This document shows, piece by piece, positions 15,438 to 23,986 of a stretch of DNA of 35,477 nucleotides. The notes beneath the pieces were generated by a model. The model did not search any database. It was given only the letters and a program-made list of their open reading frames with translations, and was not told the DNA's origin. A program made the translations under genes and the position numbers. Position 1 is the stretch's first letter. Each line of letters begins with the position of its first letter. This stretch comes from an uncultured SAR86 cluster bacterium. GTDB taxonomy: Bacteria > Pseudomonadota > Gammaproteobacteria > Magnimaribacterales > Magnimaribacteraceae. The stretch is from assembly GCA_902618945.1 (NCBI GenBank), contig CACNCK010000016.1:1-35477 (forward strand), given 5' to 3'.

Positions 15438-16979
15438 ATGTTAAAAAAAATAATAGAAAGTCTTCTTATTTTTCTTTTCTCTTTGCAGACTTTTGCAGAA
15501 GTAAAAGAGTTAACTATTTTGCATACTAATGACTTACATGCGCACCTTTTCCCAAGAATAGCACCTTGGATAAGTGAATCTAGAAAGATTGGTGGTTTTG
15601 CCAATTTGGCCACCTTGGTAAAACAAGAAAAGGCATCCAATCCTAATAATATTCTTATTGATGCTGGAGATTACTTCTCAGGTCCCTACATAAGCACTTT
15701 AACTAAAGGTGAGGCAGTGATTAAGTCGATGAACTTCTTGGGGATTGATGCAGCTTGCATTGGCAATCATGAATTTGATCATGGATGGGACAATATGTTG
15801 GAACAAATAAAGAAAGCTAATTTTCCAATTCTGAATGGCAATCTTTTTTTCGAAGGAACTGATGATTTAGTCTGGGATAACCCTTATTTAATTCTAGAAA
15901 GAGCAGGAATAAAAATAGGAATTATTGGTCTTCATGGAAAATTTGCTTTCTATGACACCATCAATTTTAAAATGACTGAAGGTATTGAAGCCAGAGATGA
16001 AGAAGAGTATCTGAGACAATACATAAAAGAGTTAGAACCCATAACAGACATCATTATTCTTGCGGTACATCAAGGAATGCCCGGGAGACAATCTACTATT
16101 GGTTTAACAGATGTTGAGAGAAATCTTTATAAGGATATTCTCCTCGCCCAAAATGTTCCAGGTGTGGATATTATTGTCACTGGACATGCCCACCAGGGAA
16201 CAGAAAAGGCTCTGGTTTCAAATGGCACGATTATTGTTTCAACCAATGCAACCGCAACTGAACTTGGAAAGCTTCAAGTTATGTTTGATACAGAAAAAAA
16301 GAAAATAGTTTCTCATTCTAATGAACTCATAACTATTTATGATGATGAGCTAGAGGATGATAAAGATATGCTTCGCGAAATTACTTTCTGGCAAAAAGAA
16401 GTAGATCAGGTTGCAAAAGTACCAATTGTTTCCTCTACAAAAAAACTTGTAAGAGCATACGGAAAAGAATCTAACATGGGCAACTTATTCGCCGATGCAA
16501 TAGAAGCTTTTGATCCTAGAATAGATATAGCCGTTGTAAACAGTGGTGCTCTTAGACAAGACATAAAACCAGGAACAGTAACGAAAGGGGATTTAATTTC
16601 TGCATTTCCGTTTCCTAATACTGTTGTCATGACAAAATTAAAAGGCTCTCAAGTTGTAAAAATATTTAATCATGCTGCAGGTATGACAAATGGCATATTG
16701 CAAGTTTCAAAAAATGCCAAATATTCATTTAGTCCTAGAAATAAGGCACACGAAATTTGGATCAAAGGAAAGCCATTAAAAAATGATGATGAATATTGGG
16801 TAGCCGCTCCTAATTTTGTTACTCAGGGGGGAGACGGTTATTGGGAATTTCAGAACTCAATTGAGTATATTGATACAGGGGTTTTGATAGTTGATGCTGC
16901 TGAGTATTTTCTTCAAGATATGGAAGTTTATGAACCCAAATATGAAGGTAGAGTCCTTGTTATCGATTCAGAAATTTAA
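15438..16979 (+). CDS. Secreted 5'-nucleotidase/UshA-CpdB family metallophosphatase
   Basis: 513 aa. A signal peptide covers about residues 1-20 (hydrophobic, ending TFA-E). The N-terminal calcineurin-like domain has all dinuclear-metal motifs: LHTNDLHAH (D32, H34), DAGDYFSG, GNHEFDHGWDNM (about 107-118) and VTGHAHQG (about 246-253). The C-terminal 5'-nucleotidase domain carries SNMGNLFADAIEAF, VVNSGALRQDI and the substrate-stacking region AAPNFVTQGGDGYWEF. Such enzymes hydrolyse extracellular nucleotides or 2',3'-cyclic nucleotides in the periplasm to release phosphate and nucleosides. It is the first gene outside the mini-island, in an AT-rich context without a clear ribosome site. Substrate preference cannot be read from sequence. 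Confidence 0.9.
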   Translation: MLKKIIESLLIFLFSLQTFAEVKELTILHTNDLHAHLFPRIAPWISESRKIGGFANLATLVKQEKASNPNNILIDAGDYFSGPYISTLTKGEAVIKSMNFLGIDAACIGNHEFDHGWDNMLEQIKKANFPILNGNLFFEGTDDLVWDNPYLILERAGIKIGIIGLHGKFAFYDTINFKMTEGIEARDEEEYLRQYIKELEPITDIIILAVHQGMPGRQSTIGLTDVERNLYKDILLAQNVPGVDIIVTGHAHQGTEKALVSNGTIIVSTNATATELGKLQVMFDTEKKKIVSHSNELITIYDDELEDDKDMLREITFWQKEVDQVAKVPIVSSTKKLVRAYGKESNMGNLFADAIEAFDPRIDIAVVNSGALRQDIKPGTVTKGDLISAFPFPNTVVMTKLKGSQVVKIFNHAAGMTNGILQVSKNAKYSFSPRNKAHEIWIKGKPLKNDDEYWVAAPNFVTQGGDGYWEFQNSIEYIDTGVLIVDAAEYFLQDMEVYEPKYEGRVLVIDSEI

Positions 16980-17057
16980 TATCTACTCTTAACTAACTTC
17001 ATAAGAAATTTACTAAAAGTTATTCTATTTTTAACTTTACTCAAACATAATGTCTTT

Positions 17058-18662
17058 ATGAACTTCACAAAATATTTATCCAAATTTACCTTTCTCTTAT
17101 TATTTGTTTTGAGCTACGGTGTTTCCTCTCATGATGAAAGTAAGATCGCTAAATATTCTTCGGAGTTAGCTCATGCACCTTCACCACTTCCGGATAGAGT
17201 AGTGTTAACTTGGGAAGCTGATCCAGCTACCACTCAATCTGTTACTTGGCGTACAGACGCCTCAACAAAAAAAGGAATGGCTCATTTGGCACTAGCAAAT
17301 GCAAATGGAAGAGCTTTAGAAATAGAGGAGTTTATTGCAGAAACTTCTTTCTTCAAGAGCGATATTAATGAGGCTAATTATCACACTGTAACTTTCAAAA
17401 ATCTTGATCCAGATACTCTCTATACTTATCGTGTCGGTGATGGAGTAAATTGGACAGAGTATTACCATTTCAAAACAGCTAGTGATCGGCCTAGACCTTT
17501 TAGCTTCATTTATTTTGGTGACGCTCAAAATCAAGTGCGCACACATTGGTCGAGAGTTTTTAGAGAGGCATTTAGAGATGCACCACGAGCTGCGTTTACG
17601 TTACACGCCGGTGATTTAATCGATAATCCTAATTGGGACGCTGAGTGGGGAGATTGGCATCAAGGCCCTGACTGGGTGAATGGTACGATTCCTGTTATAG
17701 CAACTCCTGGAAACCATGAATATTATCGTATTAATCAAGGTCCTGAATCTGAGCGTTATTGGCAGACAAAAGATGGAAAGACTATAGATGTCATGATGAC
17801 CGCATTTGAACCTGTGCCATCTGATAAAGGAACGACCTATAAAGTTTCATTTACTGGACCAGAAGGCAATAGTGCCTCCTTTGAGTTTAATGATGGAGGT
17901 AATATCATTTTTGTCGATGATCAAGTTGAATCCATTACAGGATTCAAAAAAAGCGAATTAGTTGGTTCAAGTTTTTACTCCAAGCCTCTTTATGATCGCC
18001 AAAGAGATCGAGGAACCCCAGCCGTTAGTAATCATTGGCGTCCACAATTTGCTTTCCCTATTCAAGATGTTCCTGATGAAACTCTTAAAGAGACTGTTTA
18101 TTACATTGATTATCAAGGTGTACGTTTTATTTCATTGGATTCAAATAAGGCAAAAGAAATACAGATTCCTTGGTTTAGAAAAGTACTAGAAGATAATCCT
18201 AATCGATGGACTGTTGTTACTTTTCATCATCCGGTCTTTTCTCCTGGATCAGACCGAGATAATAAAGAGCTTCGCGAACTATGGAAGCCTCTCTTAGATG
18301 AATTTAAGGTAGATTTAGTTCTTAGTGGTCATGATCATACCTATGCACGTACCGGTCAGGTAGACACCGAAAATTTGGAAAATGTACCCTCTGGCTATCA
18401 ACAAGCCTATGATCCTGAAATTGGAACAGTATATGTTGTATCTGTAAGTGGACCGAAGATGTATGGCATTACTAAAGGTAATTATGCTAAGCGAGTAGCT
18501 GAAAATACTCAGCTTTATCAGATTATCAATATTGACGACAAAAACTTAACTTATAAAGCTTACGAGGCAACCGGAAAGCTTTATGATCAATTTACACTCC
18601 AAAAAAGAAAGGGGCTGCCTAACCTTTTACTCGAAGCTCTTCCGGAAGAAAATAGAAAATAA
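17058..18662 (+). CDS. Purple-acid-phosphatase-like metallophosphoesterase with inserted PAS-like segment
   Basis: 534 aa with a signal peptide (about 1-25, ending near VSSHDE). An N-terminal fibronectin-III-like PAP domain (PLPDRVVLTWEADPATTQSV; DTLYTYRVGDG) spans about 35-145. The metallophosphatase core shows IYFGDAQNQ (about 152-160), LHAGDLID, TPGNHEYYR (about 216-224), VTFHHPVF (about 387-394) and LSGHDHTYARTG (about 422-433). Between GNHE and FHHP is an unusually long insertion (about 250-365) that includes IIFVDDQVESITGFKKSELV, very like the start of a PAS domain. PAP-family enzymes release phosphate from organic esters. It is probably periplasmic or exported. Enzyme family is firm; the insertion's identity is tentative. 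Confidence 0.88.
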   Translation: MNFTKYLSKFTFLLLFVLSYGVSSHDESKIAKYSSELAHAPSPLPDRVVLTWEADPATTQSVTWRTDASTKKGMAHLALANANGRALEIEEFIAETSFFKSDINEANYHTVTFKNLDPDTLYTYRVGDGVNWTEYYHFKTASDRPRPFSFIYFGDAQNQVRTHWSRVFREAFRDAPRAAFTLHAGDLIDNPNWDAEWGDWHQGPDWVNGTIPVIATPGNHEYYRINQGPESERYWQTKDGKTIDVMMTAFEPVPSDKGTTYKVSFTGPEGNSASFEFNDGGNIIFVDDQVESITGFKKSELVGSSFYSKPLYDRQRDRGTPAVSNHWRPQFAFPIQDVPDETLKETVYYIDYQGVRFISLDSNKAKEIQIPWFRKVLEDNPNRWTVVTFHHPVFSPGSDRDNKELRELWKPLLDEFKVDLVLSGHDHTYARTGQVDTENLENVPSGYQQAYDPEIGTVYVVSVSGPKMYGITKGNYAKRVAENTQLYQIINIDDKNLTYKAYEATGKLYDQFTLQKRKGLPNLLLEALPEENRK

Positions 18663-18720
18663 TAACTCTTAAAGAATCTCCGATTGGTCTATATTGAACA
18701 CTTAAGATATATTTCACAGT

Positions 18721-18864
18721 GTGGAGACAAGAAAAGAAACATACCTAAAGTTGTTGGTCAGTAGGGGTTATGACAATCCTAAATTATCTGAGCTAAGTGA
18801 GTCAGCACTTAAAGAGATTCTTAAGAATGAAGAATCCTTTTATAAGAGAAATTCTAGTGAGTAG
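18721..18864 (+). CDS. Possible 47-aa small protein (GTG start)
   Basis: An open frame from GTG 18721 to TAG 18862-18864 reads as a normal hydrophilic peptide (YLKLLVSRGYDNPKLSELSE, then KEILKNEESFYKRN). It fills the otherwise empty gap before the membrane-protein gene and overlaps its start by 38 bases. There is no ribosome site and the start codon is GTG, so it may be a real small gene or chance. Confidence 0.3.
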   Translation: METRKETYLKLLVSRGYDNPKLSELSESALKEILKNEESFYKRNSSE

Positions 18865-19177
18865 AACATTGCTATGGTTTGCTTACTTTTTGGTATTCAC
18901 TACACCGATACAGATTGCATTTTGCTTATGGACTTACTCTTTCCTTTTTTCTCCAGAGTATAGCTTAATGACTTTTAGTACTTCTGATTTCTTGGAACTT
19001 ACATTCCTTAAACCTATTAAAGTTTGGATGTATTCTTGGTTCTGGAATAATTTCTTAAATTTTGTCTGGAGCCTCCCAGCAAGCATAATGGTTACAGTGA
19101 AACTGATTGTTAATACATGGCTAGGACTATGGCTCCTTCCAATTGCAAAGGATTTAAATGATAAAAAAAGCTATTAG
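18827..19177 (+). CDS. Unrecognised small integral membrane protein
   Basis: 116 aa from ATG 18827; an upstream in-frame GTG at 18797 would add ten residues and is less likely. The first hydrophobic region (TLLWFAYFLVFTTPIQIAF and following, about 15-42) may span once or twice. A second (MYSWFWNNFLNFVWSLPASI, about 68-87) and a third (VNTWLGLWLLPIA, about 95-107) follow. Trp and Phe are very frequent. It overlaps the start of the tandem DsbA-fold gene by 20 bases, so the two are translated together; it may anchor or position that protein. No family recognised. Confidence 0.7.
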   Translation: MKNPFIREILVSRTLLWFAYFLVFTTPIQIAFCLWTYSFLFSPEYSLMTFSTSDFLELTFLKPIKVWMYSWFWNNFLNFVWSLPASIMVTVKLIVNTWLGLWLLPIAKDLNDKKSY

Positions 19178-20504
19178 AAATTTCTTAGCGAAACGCACCA
19201 TAGGTAGCAAGCTTAGAAATTACAGCATGAATACTTTCTCCAGCTATGATCTGTTTAAAAAGATTAGAATAGATGCTGAGGCTAAGAGGGACTTGGAAAA
19301 TAGACCGCACGAAGTAACATATTTTCATAAGGTGGATGATCCTTACTCACATTTAACTATTCAGTATCTAGAAAAAATTAAGGCTTCTTATGGTGTAGTT
19401 TTAAAACCTATATTAGTTGGAGATGAAAACCCTGAAACCATTCATGAACCTAATTTATATAATGCTTATTGTTTGGAAGATTCAAAACGCATAGCTCCTT
19501 ACTATGGTATTGACTTTCAACCAACATCTTATCCAAAAAAGGAATTAGTTGATTTGTCTAATGCTATTTTGACTTCGGTTGAAGAAGATAAGTTTTCAGA
19601 AGTTGCTAAAGAAGTAAGCAATGCATTATGGCAAGGAGATGAAGATACCTTGAGTTCTTTATTTAAGGTTTATAGCTCCACTGAGACAGAAGTATCAGAG
19701 AAATTAGCTTCAGGTAATTCAATAAGAAATGCAAAAGGTTATTATTTTGGATCAGCCTTTTATTATGAAAAAGAACTTTATTGGGGTGTAGATAGGATCG
19801 ATCACTTAGAAGATAGATTAACGGAACTTGGTCTAAAGAAAGATACAAATAATGAACCAATTTGTACTCCTATTTTAAATTCTCCCCCATCTTTGGAATC
19901 AGATAAACAAGTCAATTTATATTACTATCCCTCTTTGAACAGCCCATATACCTATGCAAGCGCAAAAAGAGTTGGAGAAATGAGAGATGACTATCCTATA
20001 AACTTGATTACGAAGCCCGTTTTACCAATGCTAATGCGCAATATGAAAATTATTGATCTAAAAGCCAAGTACATTATTTCTGATGCTGCCCGTGAGGCAA
20101 GAAAACATGGATATCCAATGGGTCAAATTTATTCTCCAATCGGCAAACCAGCTAGAAAAGCTTATTCTTTATTTCCTGTGATCGATGAAGCTGGAAAAGG
20201 ATTTGAGTACATTGATGAATTATTAAGAGCTTCTTTTTATGAAGGGATTAACATAGGCGAAGATGAATATTTAAAGTCTCTAGTCGAAAGACTTGGACTA
20301 GATTGGTCTACAATCAAAAAAGACTTAAATACAAAAAAATGGAAAAAGGTTTTGGATGATAATCTCAAAGATATGTACGCAGGAAACTGTTGGGGAGTGC
20401 CAAGCTTTAAAATTACTGATTTAGATGGTGCAGACCCATTTTATGTCTGGGGCCAAGATAGAATGTGGCTTCTGAAAGAAGAAATAAATAGGCGTTTAGT
20501 ATAA
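19158..20504 (+). CDS. Tandem DsbA-fold protein (HCCA-isomerase-like), two thioredoxin-like domains
   Basis: 448 aa. Two DSBA-type domains can be traced. Domain 1 (about 50-225) starts YFHKVDDPYSHLTIQYLEK and ends with YYFGSAFYYEKELYWGVDRI. Domain 2 (about 245-448) starts VNLYYYPSLNSPYTYAS and ends with NCWGVPSFKITDL and FYVWGQDRMWLL. Each ends in the WGxDR..L pattern seen at the end of 2-hydroxychromene-2-carboxylate isomerase and related kappa-class GST-like proteins. Neither has a CxxC, so disulfide oxidoreductase activity is not expected; a glutathione-dependent isomerase or transferase is more likely. There is no signal peptide. It overlaps the upstream membrane-protein gene by 20 bp. 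Fold is confident; reaction unknown. Confidence 0.8.
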   Translation: MIKKAIRNFLAKRTIGSKLRNYSMNTFSSYDLFKKIRIDAEAKRDLENRPHEVTYFHKVDDPYSHLTIQYLEKIKASYGVVLKPILVGDENPETIHEPNLYNAYCLEDSKRIAPYYGIDFQPTSYPKKELVDLSNAILTSVEEDKFSEVAKEVSNALWQGDEDTLSSLFKVYSSTETEVSEKLASGNSIRNAKGYYFGSAFYYEKELYWGVDRIDHLEDRLTELGLKKDTNNEPICTPILNSPPSLESDKQVNLYYYPSLNSPYTYASAKRVGEMRDDYPINLITKPVLPMLMRNMKIIDLKAKYIISDAAREARKHGYPMGQIYSPIGKPARKAYSLFPVIDEAGKGFEYIDELLRASFYEGINIGEDEYLKSLVERLGLDWSTIKKDLNTKKWKKVLDDNLKDMYAGNCWGVPSFKITDLDGADPFYVWGQDRMWLLKEEINRRLV

Positions 20505-20574
20505 TCACTTATCTAATATATTAAGAAATCAGCACGAAATCCTTAAAAATTGCCTATAAAAACTGGGGAACAAA

Positions 20575-22542
20575 ATGCCTAAATTTAACATTTTCTGGAT
20601 TCTAATTTGTTTTATACTGAATGCTTGTTCAGAATCAGAGCAAAATTTTTCTTTTGGACAATATCCGGAAGAAATAGAGAAGAATATATACCCTAGACCA
20701 AAACCTAATCCGGATAAGAATGCTTATTTTGGAGATTTACACGTACATACAGCAAACTCATTTGATGCATATACTTTTGGCACTATCAGCACACCTGCAG
20801 ATGCATATAGATTTGCTCAAGGTGAAGCAATACCGCATCCCACCGGATACAAAATACAACTTAAAAAGCCTTTAGATTTTTATGCTGTAACTGATCATGC
20901 TGTTTTTTTAGGACTATTAAAAGAATCGGCAGATACAAGTACCGAGTTCTCTAAGTATGAAGTTTCAAAGCCTATGCACAACCTTAATAAGACGGTCAGT
21001 AATAGCATATTTTCAATTCTTGAGAGAAATGGTCTTTTTAGAGCCTTTGGTAACGAACTTGCTGAGGGTGTAGAAGATGGAAGTATTGATAGAGATATAA
21101 TTCAGGAAGTAGGTAACTCGGTCTGGAAAAAAACAATTAAGGCAGCCAATGATGCATACAAACCAGGGATATTTACTACATTCGCCGGTTATGAATTTAC
21201 TTCAAGTGTAGAGCTATATGATAAGTATCTTCATCGGAATGTAATCTTCAAGGATACAAAGAACCTTCCGGAACGAATTTTCTCAAGAGCAGATAGCCTT
21301 GATCCTGAAAAACTATGGGACTGGATGGATGGATTAAGGGTAAGTGGGGTAGAGAGCTTAGCCATTCCTCATAATTCAAATATCTCTGGAGGATCTGCCT
21401 TTTCTATGAATGATTATAACGGAGGCCCGATAGATGGCGCTTACGTAAATCAACGTCTTCGGAATGAACCCCTAGTTGAGATAACCCAAGCAAAAGGAAC
21501 TTCTGAGACTCATCCATTTTTATCTAAGAATGACGAGTGGGCAAATTTCGAAGCAAAAACAAATGTTGAAGGTGAGAACCTTATTAGTAATTTAAAAGGA
21601 AGTTATGTAAGAGATGCATACTTAAGAGGATTAATAATCGAGGAAAAGGGTTTATCTAATCCTTATAAATTCGGAGTAATTGGATCGAGTGATACTCATG
21701 TTGCAGGTGGCTCCTATACCGAGGAAACGCATTTTTCCAAAATAGGACTTTTAGATGGAGAACCATATTTACGAGGTTCAGTTCCTTTTAGAGGTTTTTA
21801 TGGATTTATATCAAAAGTTTTTAGGCCTCAAACAGTCAGTGAAATAGGAGGCGAAAGTTATTTAAATATTGGAACACGTTTAATTAGATTTGGATCTTCA
21901 GGACTTGCAGGCGTGTGGGCTGAGGAAAATACTCGTGATTCGATTTATAACGCCTTTAGACGCAAGGAAACATTTGGCACCAGCGGACCTAGAATAAAAA
22001 TACGTTTTTTTGCTGGTTATAACCTAGAAGATTCAGAGCTTAGTGACCTTGGTCTCATAAAAGATGCCTATGTGAAAAATATTCCTATGGGAGGAACAAT
22101 CACTCAAGTGGGCGATGAAAGTCCTAGATTTCTTGTTTGGGCAATTTCTGATCCTCTTGGAGCGCCTTTACAGAGAGTTCAAATAATCAAAGGATGGCTG
22201 GAAGAAGGAGAGCATAGAGAAAAGGTTTTTGACATAGCTTGCTCTGACAATGCAAATATAAATCCAACAACTCATAGGTGCGAAGACTATGATACTAATG
22301 TTAACTTAGATGATTGCTCCATAGATCTTAAAAAGGGCGATCCAGAGATAAAAACCTTTTGGAAAGACCCTGAATTTAAAAAAGATCAAAATACTTTTTA
22401 TTATGCTAGAGTCCTAGAAAATCCTACTTGCAGGTGGTCAACTTGGGATGCGATCAGGGCAGGAGAGAAACCAAGACAAGATATACCCGTGACAATCCAG
22501 GAAAGAGCTTGGTCTTCTCCAATATGGTTATCAGGAAGTTAA
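20575..22542 (+). CDS. DUF3604 lipoprotein (PHP-like metal-dependent hydrolase fold)
   Basis: 655 aa. Lipoprotein signal: IFWILICFILNAC, with the lipidated Cys near residue 18. The DUF3604 family marks are clear: AYFGDLHVHTANSFDAYTFG (about 50-69), FYAVTDHAVFLG, FAGYEF, SLAIPHNSN, GVIGSSDTHVAGGSYTEE and GLAGVWAEENTRDSIYNAF near 440-460, where RKETFGTSGPRI follows. The His/Asp motifs resemble the metal centre of PHP phosphoesterases; biochemical function of DUF3604 is not established, though members are abundant in marine gammaproteobacteria. A GGGGA ribosome site lies about six bases before the ATG. The next gene (FKBP) follows after 42 bp and may share its transcript. Confidence 0.9.
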   Translation: MPKFNIFWILICFILNACSESEQNFSFGQYPEEIEKNIYPRPKPNPDKNAYFGDLHVHTANSFDAYTFGTISTPADAYRFAQGEAIPHPTGYKIQLKKPLDFYAVTDHAVFLGLLKESADTSTEFSKYEVSKPMHNLNKTVSNSIFSILERNGLFRAFGNELAEGVEDGSIDRDIIQEVGNSVWKKTIKAANDAYKPGIFTTFAGYEFTSSVELYDKYLHRNVIFKDTKNLPERIFSRADSLDPEKLWDWMDGLRVSGVESLAIPHNSNISGGSAFSMNDYNGGPIDGAYVNQRLRNEPLVEITQAKGTSETHPFLSKNDEWANFEAKTNVEGENLISNLKGSYVRDAYLRGLIIEEKGLSNPYKFGVIGSSDTHVAGGSYTEETHFSKIGLLDGEPYLRGSVPFRGFYGFISKVFRPQTVSEIGGESYLNIGTRLIRFGSSGLAGVWAEENTRDSIYNAFRRKETFGTSGPRIKIRFFAGYNLEDSELSDLGLIKDAYVKNIPMGGTITQVGDESPRFLVWAISDPLGAPLQRVQIIKGWLEEGEHREKVFDIACSDNANINPTTHRCEDYDTNVNLDDCSIDLKKGDPEIKTFWKDPEFKKDQNTFYYARVLENPTCRWSTWDAIRAGEKPRQDIPVTIQERAWSSPIWLSGS

Positions 22543-22584
22543 TTACCTAACATTTATAAGTTTTTTTAAGTGTAAAATATCATC

Positions 22585-23046
22585 ATGAGAAATATATTTT
22601 TGGTGATCATGTCAGCTTTAATCGTCATTTCTTGTTCAGGAGGAGATGATAATTTAGATAACTTGTTAGAGAGTGATATTTTCCTAGAGAATAATTTAAG
22701 TAATCCTGGAGTTTTCGAGATTGAGGCTGGTCTTCAGTATGAAAAATTAAAGACGAGCGGTAGCGGGATAAGTCCAAGCCTTGAAGATGTAATTAATGCA
22801 GACTTCCATGGTACTTTATTAGATGGATCGGTTTTCTGGAGCTCCATCGAAAATGGAGAACCATTAGTGGTAACTCTTGCTCAACTTATTCCGGGATGCC
22901 AGAAAGCAATATCTCTAATGGAAGTTGGGGATAGTTGGAAATTATTTATACATCCTGATCTTGCTTATGGAACAGCGGGCAGGCCAGGTATTCCTCCTAA
23001 CTCCTTATTAATTTTTGAAGTAAGCCTTCATTCAATAGAAACTTAA
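22585..23046 (+). CDS. FKBP-fold lipoprotein with degenerate PPIase active site
   Basis: 153 aa. The lipobox VISC (Cys near residue 17) follows a hydrophobic signal. The FKBP domain covers about 48-153: LQYEKLKTSGSG, NADFHGTLLDGSVFWSS, TLAQLIPGCQKAISLM, HPDLAYGTAGRPGIPPNSLL and LIFEVSLHSIE. Compared with canonical FKBPs, VHYxG reads ADFHG (Tyr to Phe), FDSS reads FWSS (the active-site Asp is Trp), and IPGW reads IPGC (the pocket Trp is Cys); DxAYG and GIPPN are kept. This pattern suggests weak or no prolyl isomerase activity and possibly a chaperone or binding role in the periplasm. Family is firm, activity is inference. Confidence 0.87.
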   Translation: MRNIFLVIMSALIVISCSGGDDNLDNLLESDIFLENNLSNPGVFEIEAGLQYEKLKTSGSGISPSLEDVINADFHGTLLDGSVFWSSIENGEPLVVTLAQLIPGCQKAISLMEVGDSWKLFIHPDLAYGTAGRPGIPPNSLLIFEVSLHSIET

Positions 23047-23095
23047 GAAAAAGTGGATGGCCAATGATACGATTAAACTGACCAACCACTTTTCT
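23046..23095. terminator. Probable bidirectional-type terminator hairpin after the FKBP gene
   Basis: AGAAAAAGTGG (from 23046) pairs with CCACTTTTCT (to 23095). The stem extends inward imperfectly (ATGGCCA against TGACCAA) around a loop of about 15 bases. The A-rich 5' arm and T-rich 3' arm directly after the stop codon are typical of a terminator, though the long loop weakens the case. Confidence 0.5.
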
Positions 23096-23108
23096 CAAGA
23101 TTATGATT

Positions 23109-23140
23109 TCTCATAACTCGCTCATCCATGAGCGATGAGA
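23109..23140 (+). promoter_or_regulatory. Bulged hairpin over the start of a mini-ORF
   Basis: TCTCAT (23109-23114), a four-base bulge, CGCTCA (23119-23124), loop TCCA, TGAGCG (23129-23134), ATGAGA (23135-23140): twelve pairs in all. It encloses the ATG at 23128. It could be a translational lock or part of a small RNA; no known RNA family is recognised. Confidence 0.4.
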
Positions 23141-23247
23141 TCTTAGGTGAGATTGGAGCCGAGCGTCTACAATTTATAAGGAAGTGCGTGCCCGAAATTT
23201 CCAAGATTATTAGCAAAGCGGCTCAACTGATATTTAAGGGCATTTAG
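23128..23247 (+). CDS. Possible 39-aa small protein between FKBP and nitroreductase genes
   Basis: ATG 23128 to TAG 23245-23247. It begins MSDEILGEIGAERLQFIRKC and ends with an amphipathic, basic helix (EISKIISKAAQLIFKGI). The composition looks protein-like and fills most of a 259-base gap. There is no ribosome site, and the start codon lies in a strong hairpin (23109-23140). It may be a regulated small protein, the remnant of a lost gene, or chance. Confidence 0.3.
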   Translation: MSDEILGEIGAERLQFIRKCVPEISKIISKAAQLIFKGI

Positions 23248-23305
23248 ATTTTTTTCAAGATAAAAAATAGTTTTTTTAGTATAAAGTCACAAAAAAGGAT
23301 GAATC

Positions 23306-23983
23306 ATGAGATACGAAGAAGTCATAAATGATAGAAGAAGTGCAAGAGGTTATTTAGATAAACCCGTACCAAAAGCAGTTTTAGAAGAAGTCATAAAGTT
23401 GGCTACTAGAGCTCCGTCTTCAATGAATACACAACCTTGGCATTTTCATGTTATTACTGGAACTGCCTTGGACAATATTAGAAAAGAGAATACAAAAAGA
23501 AATGTTGAGGGTGTTCCGCCGTCTAGAGAAATTAGACCGCCCATGGGCTATCAGGGCGTGCATAGAGAAAGACAAATAGAGATCGCCATTCAGCTTTTCA
23601 AAGAAATGGGTATAGAAAGAGATGATAAAGAAGCCAGACAAGATTGGGTGTTAAGAGGTTTTAGACAATTTGATGCACCAGTAGCCATAATCGTGACTTT
23701 TGATAAAGAATTAAAAGATGAAGACATCTCAAAGTTTGATTGCGGTGCGGCTGTAAACGGATTAGTAAATGCTGGTTGGTCTAAAGGACTTGGATCTGTC
23801 ATTAATAGTCAGGGAATAATGCAGTCTCCAGTTGTAAGAGAATATGCCAAGATTCCAGATGATCAAGTCATTATGATTTGTGTGGCGATGGGTTATCCAG
23901 ATGATAATTTTCCAGCTAATAAGGTAGTTTCAAAAAGGAGGCCTGTTTCAGAAGTGGCTACTTTTATTGGATTTGAGGAATAG
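23306..23983 (+). CDS. Nitroreductase-family FMN oxidoreductase
   Basis: 225 aa. It has the family start RRSARGYLDKPV (about 10-21), where RRSxR contacts FMN phosphate, and APSSMNTQPWHFHV (about 36-49). The C-terminal GLGSVINSQGIM and MICVAMGYPDD segments complete the fold. These enzymes reduce nitroaromatics, quinones or enones with NAD(P)H. A ribosome site (AAGGA) lies six to seven bases before the ATG. It heads a tight run of six same-strand genes ending with the TauD-like gene, suggesting an operon. Natural substrate unknown. Confidence 0.88.
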   Translation: MRYEEVINDRRSARGYLDKPVPKAVLEEVIKLATRAPSSMNTQPWHFHVITGTALDNIRKENTKRNVEGVPPSREIRPPMGYQGVHRERQIEIAIQLFKEMGIERDDKEARQDWVLRGFRQFDAPVAIIVTFDKELKDEDISKFDCGAAVNGLVNAGWSKGLGSVINSQGIMQSPVVREYAKIPDDQVIMICVAMGYPDDNFPANKVVSKRRPVSEVATFIGFEE

Positions 23984-23986
23984 CGA

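Noticed and set aside
15194-15640. 148-aa minus-strand ORF
   Set aside because: It crosses the tRNA fragment and lies antisense to the signal peptide and first metal motif of the nucleotidase gene, which is clearly the real gene.
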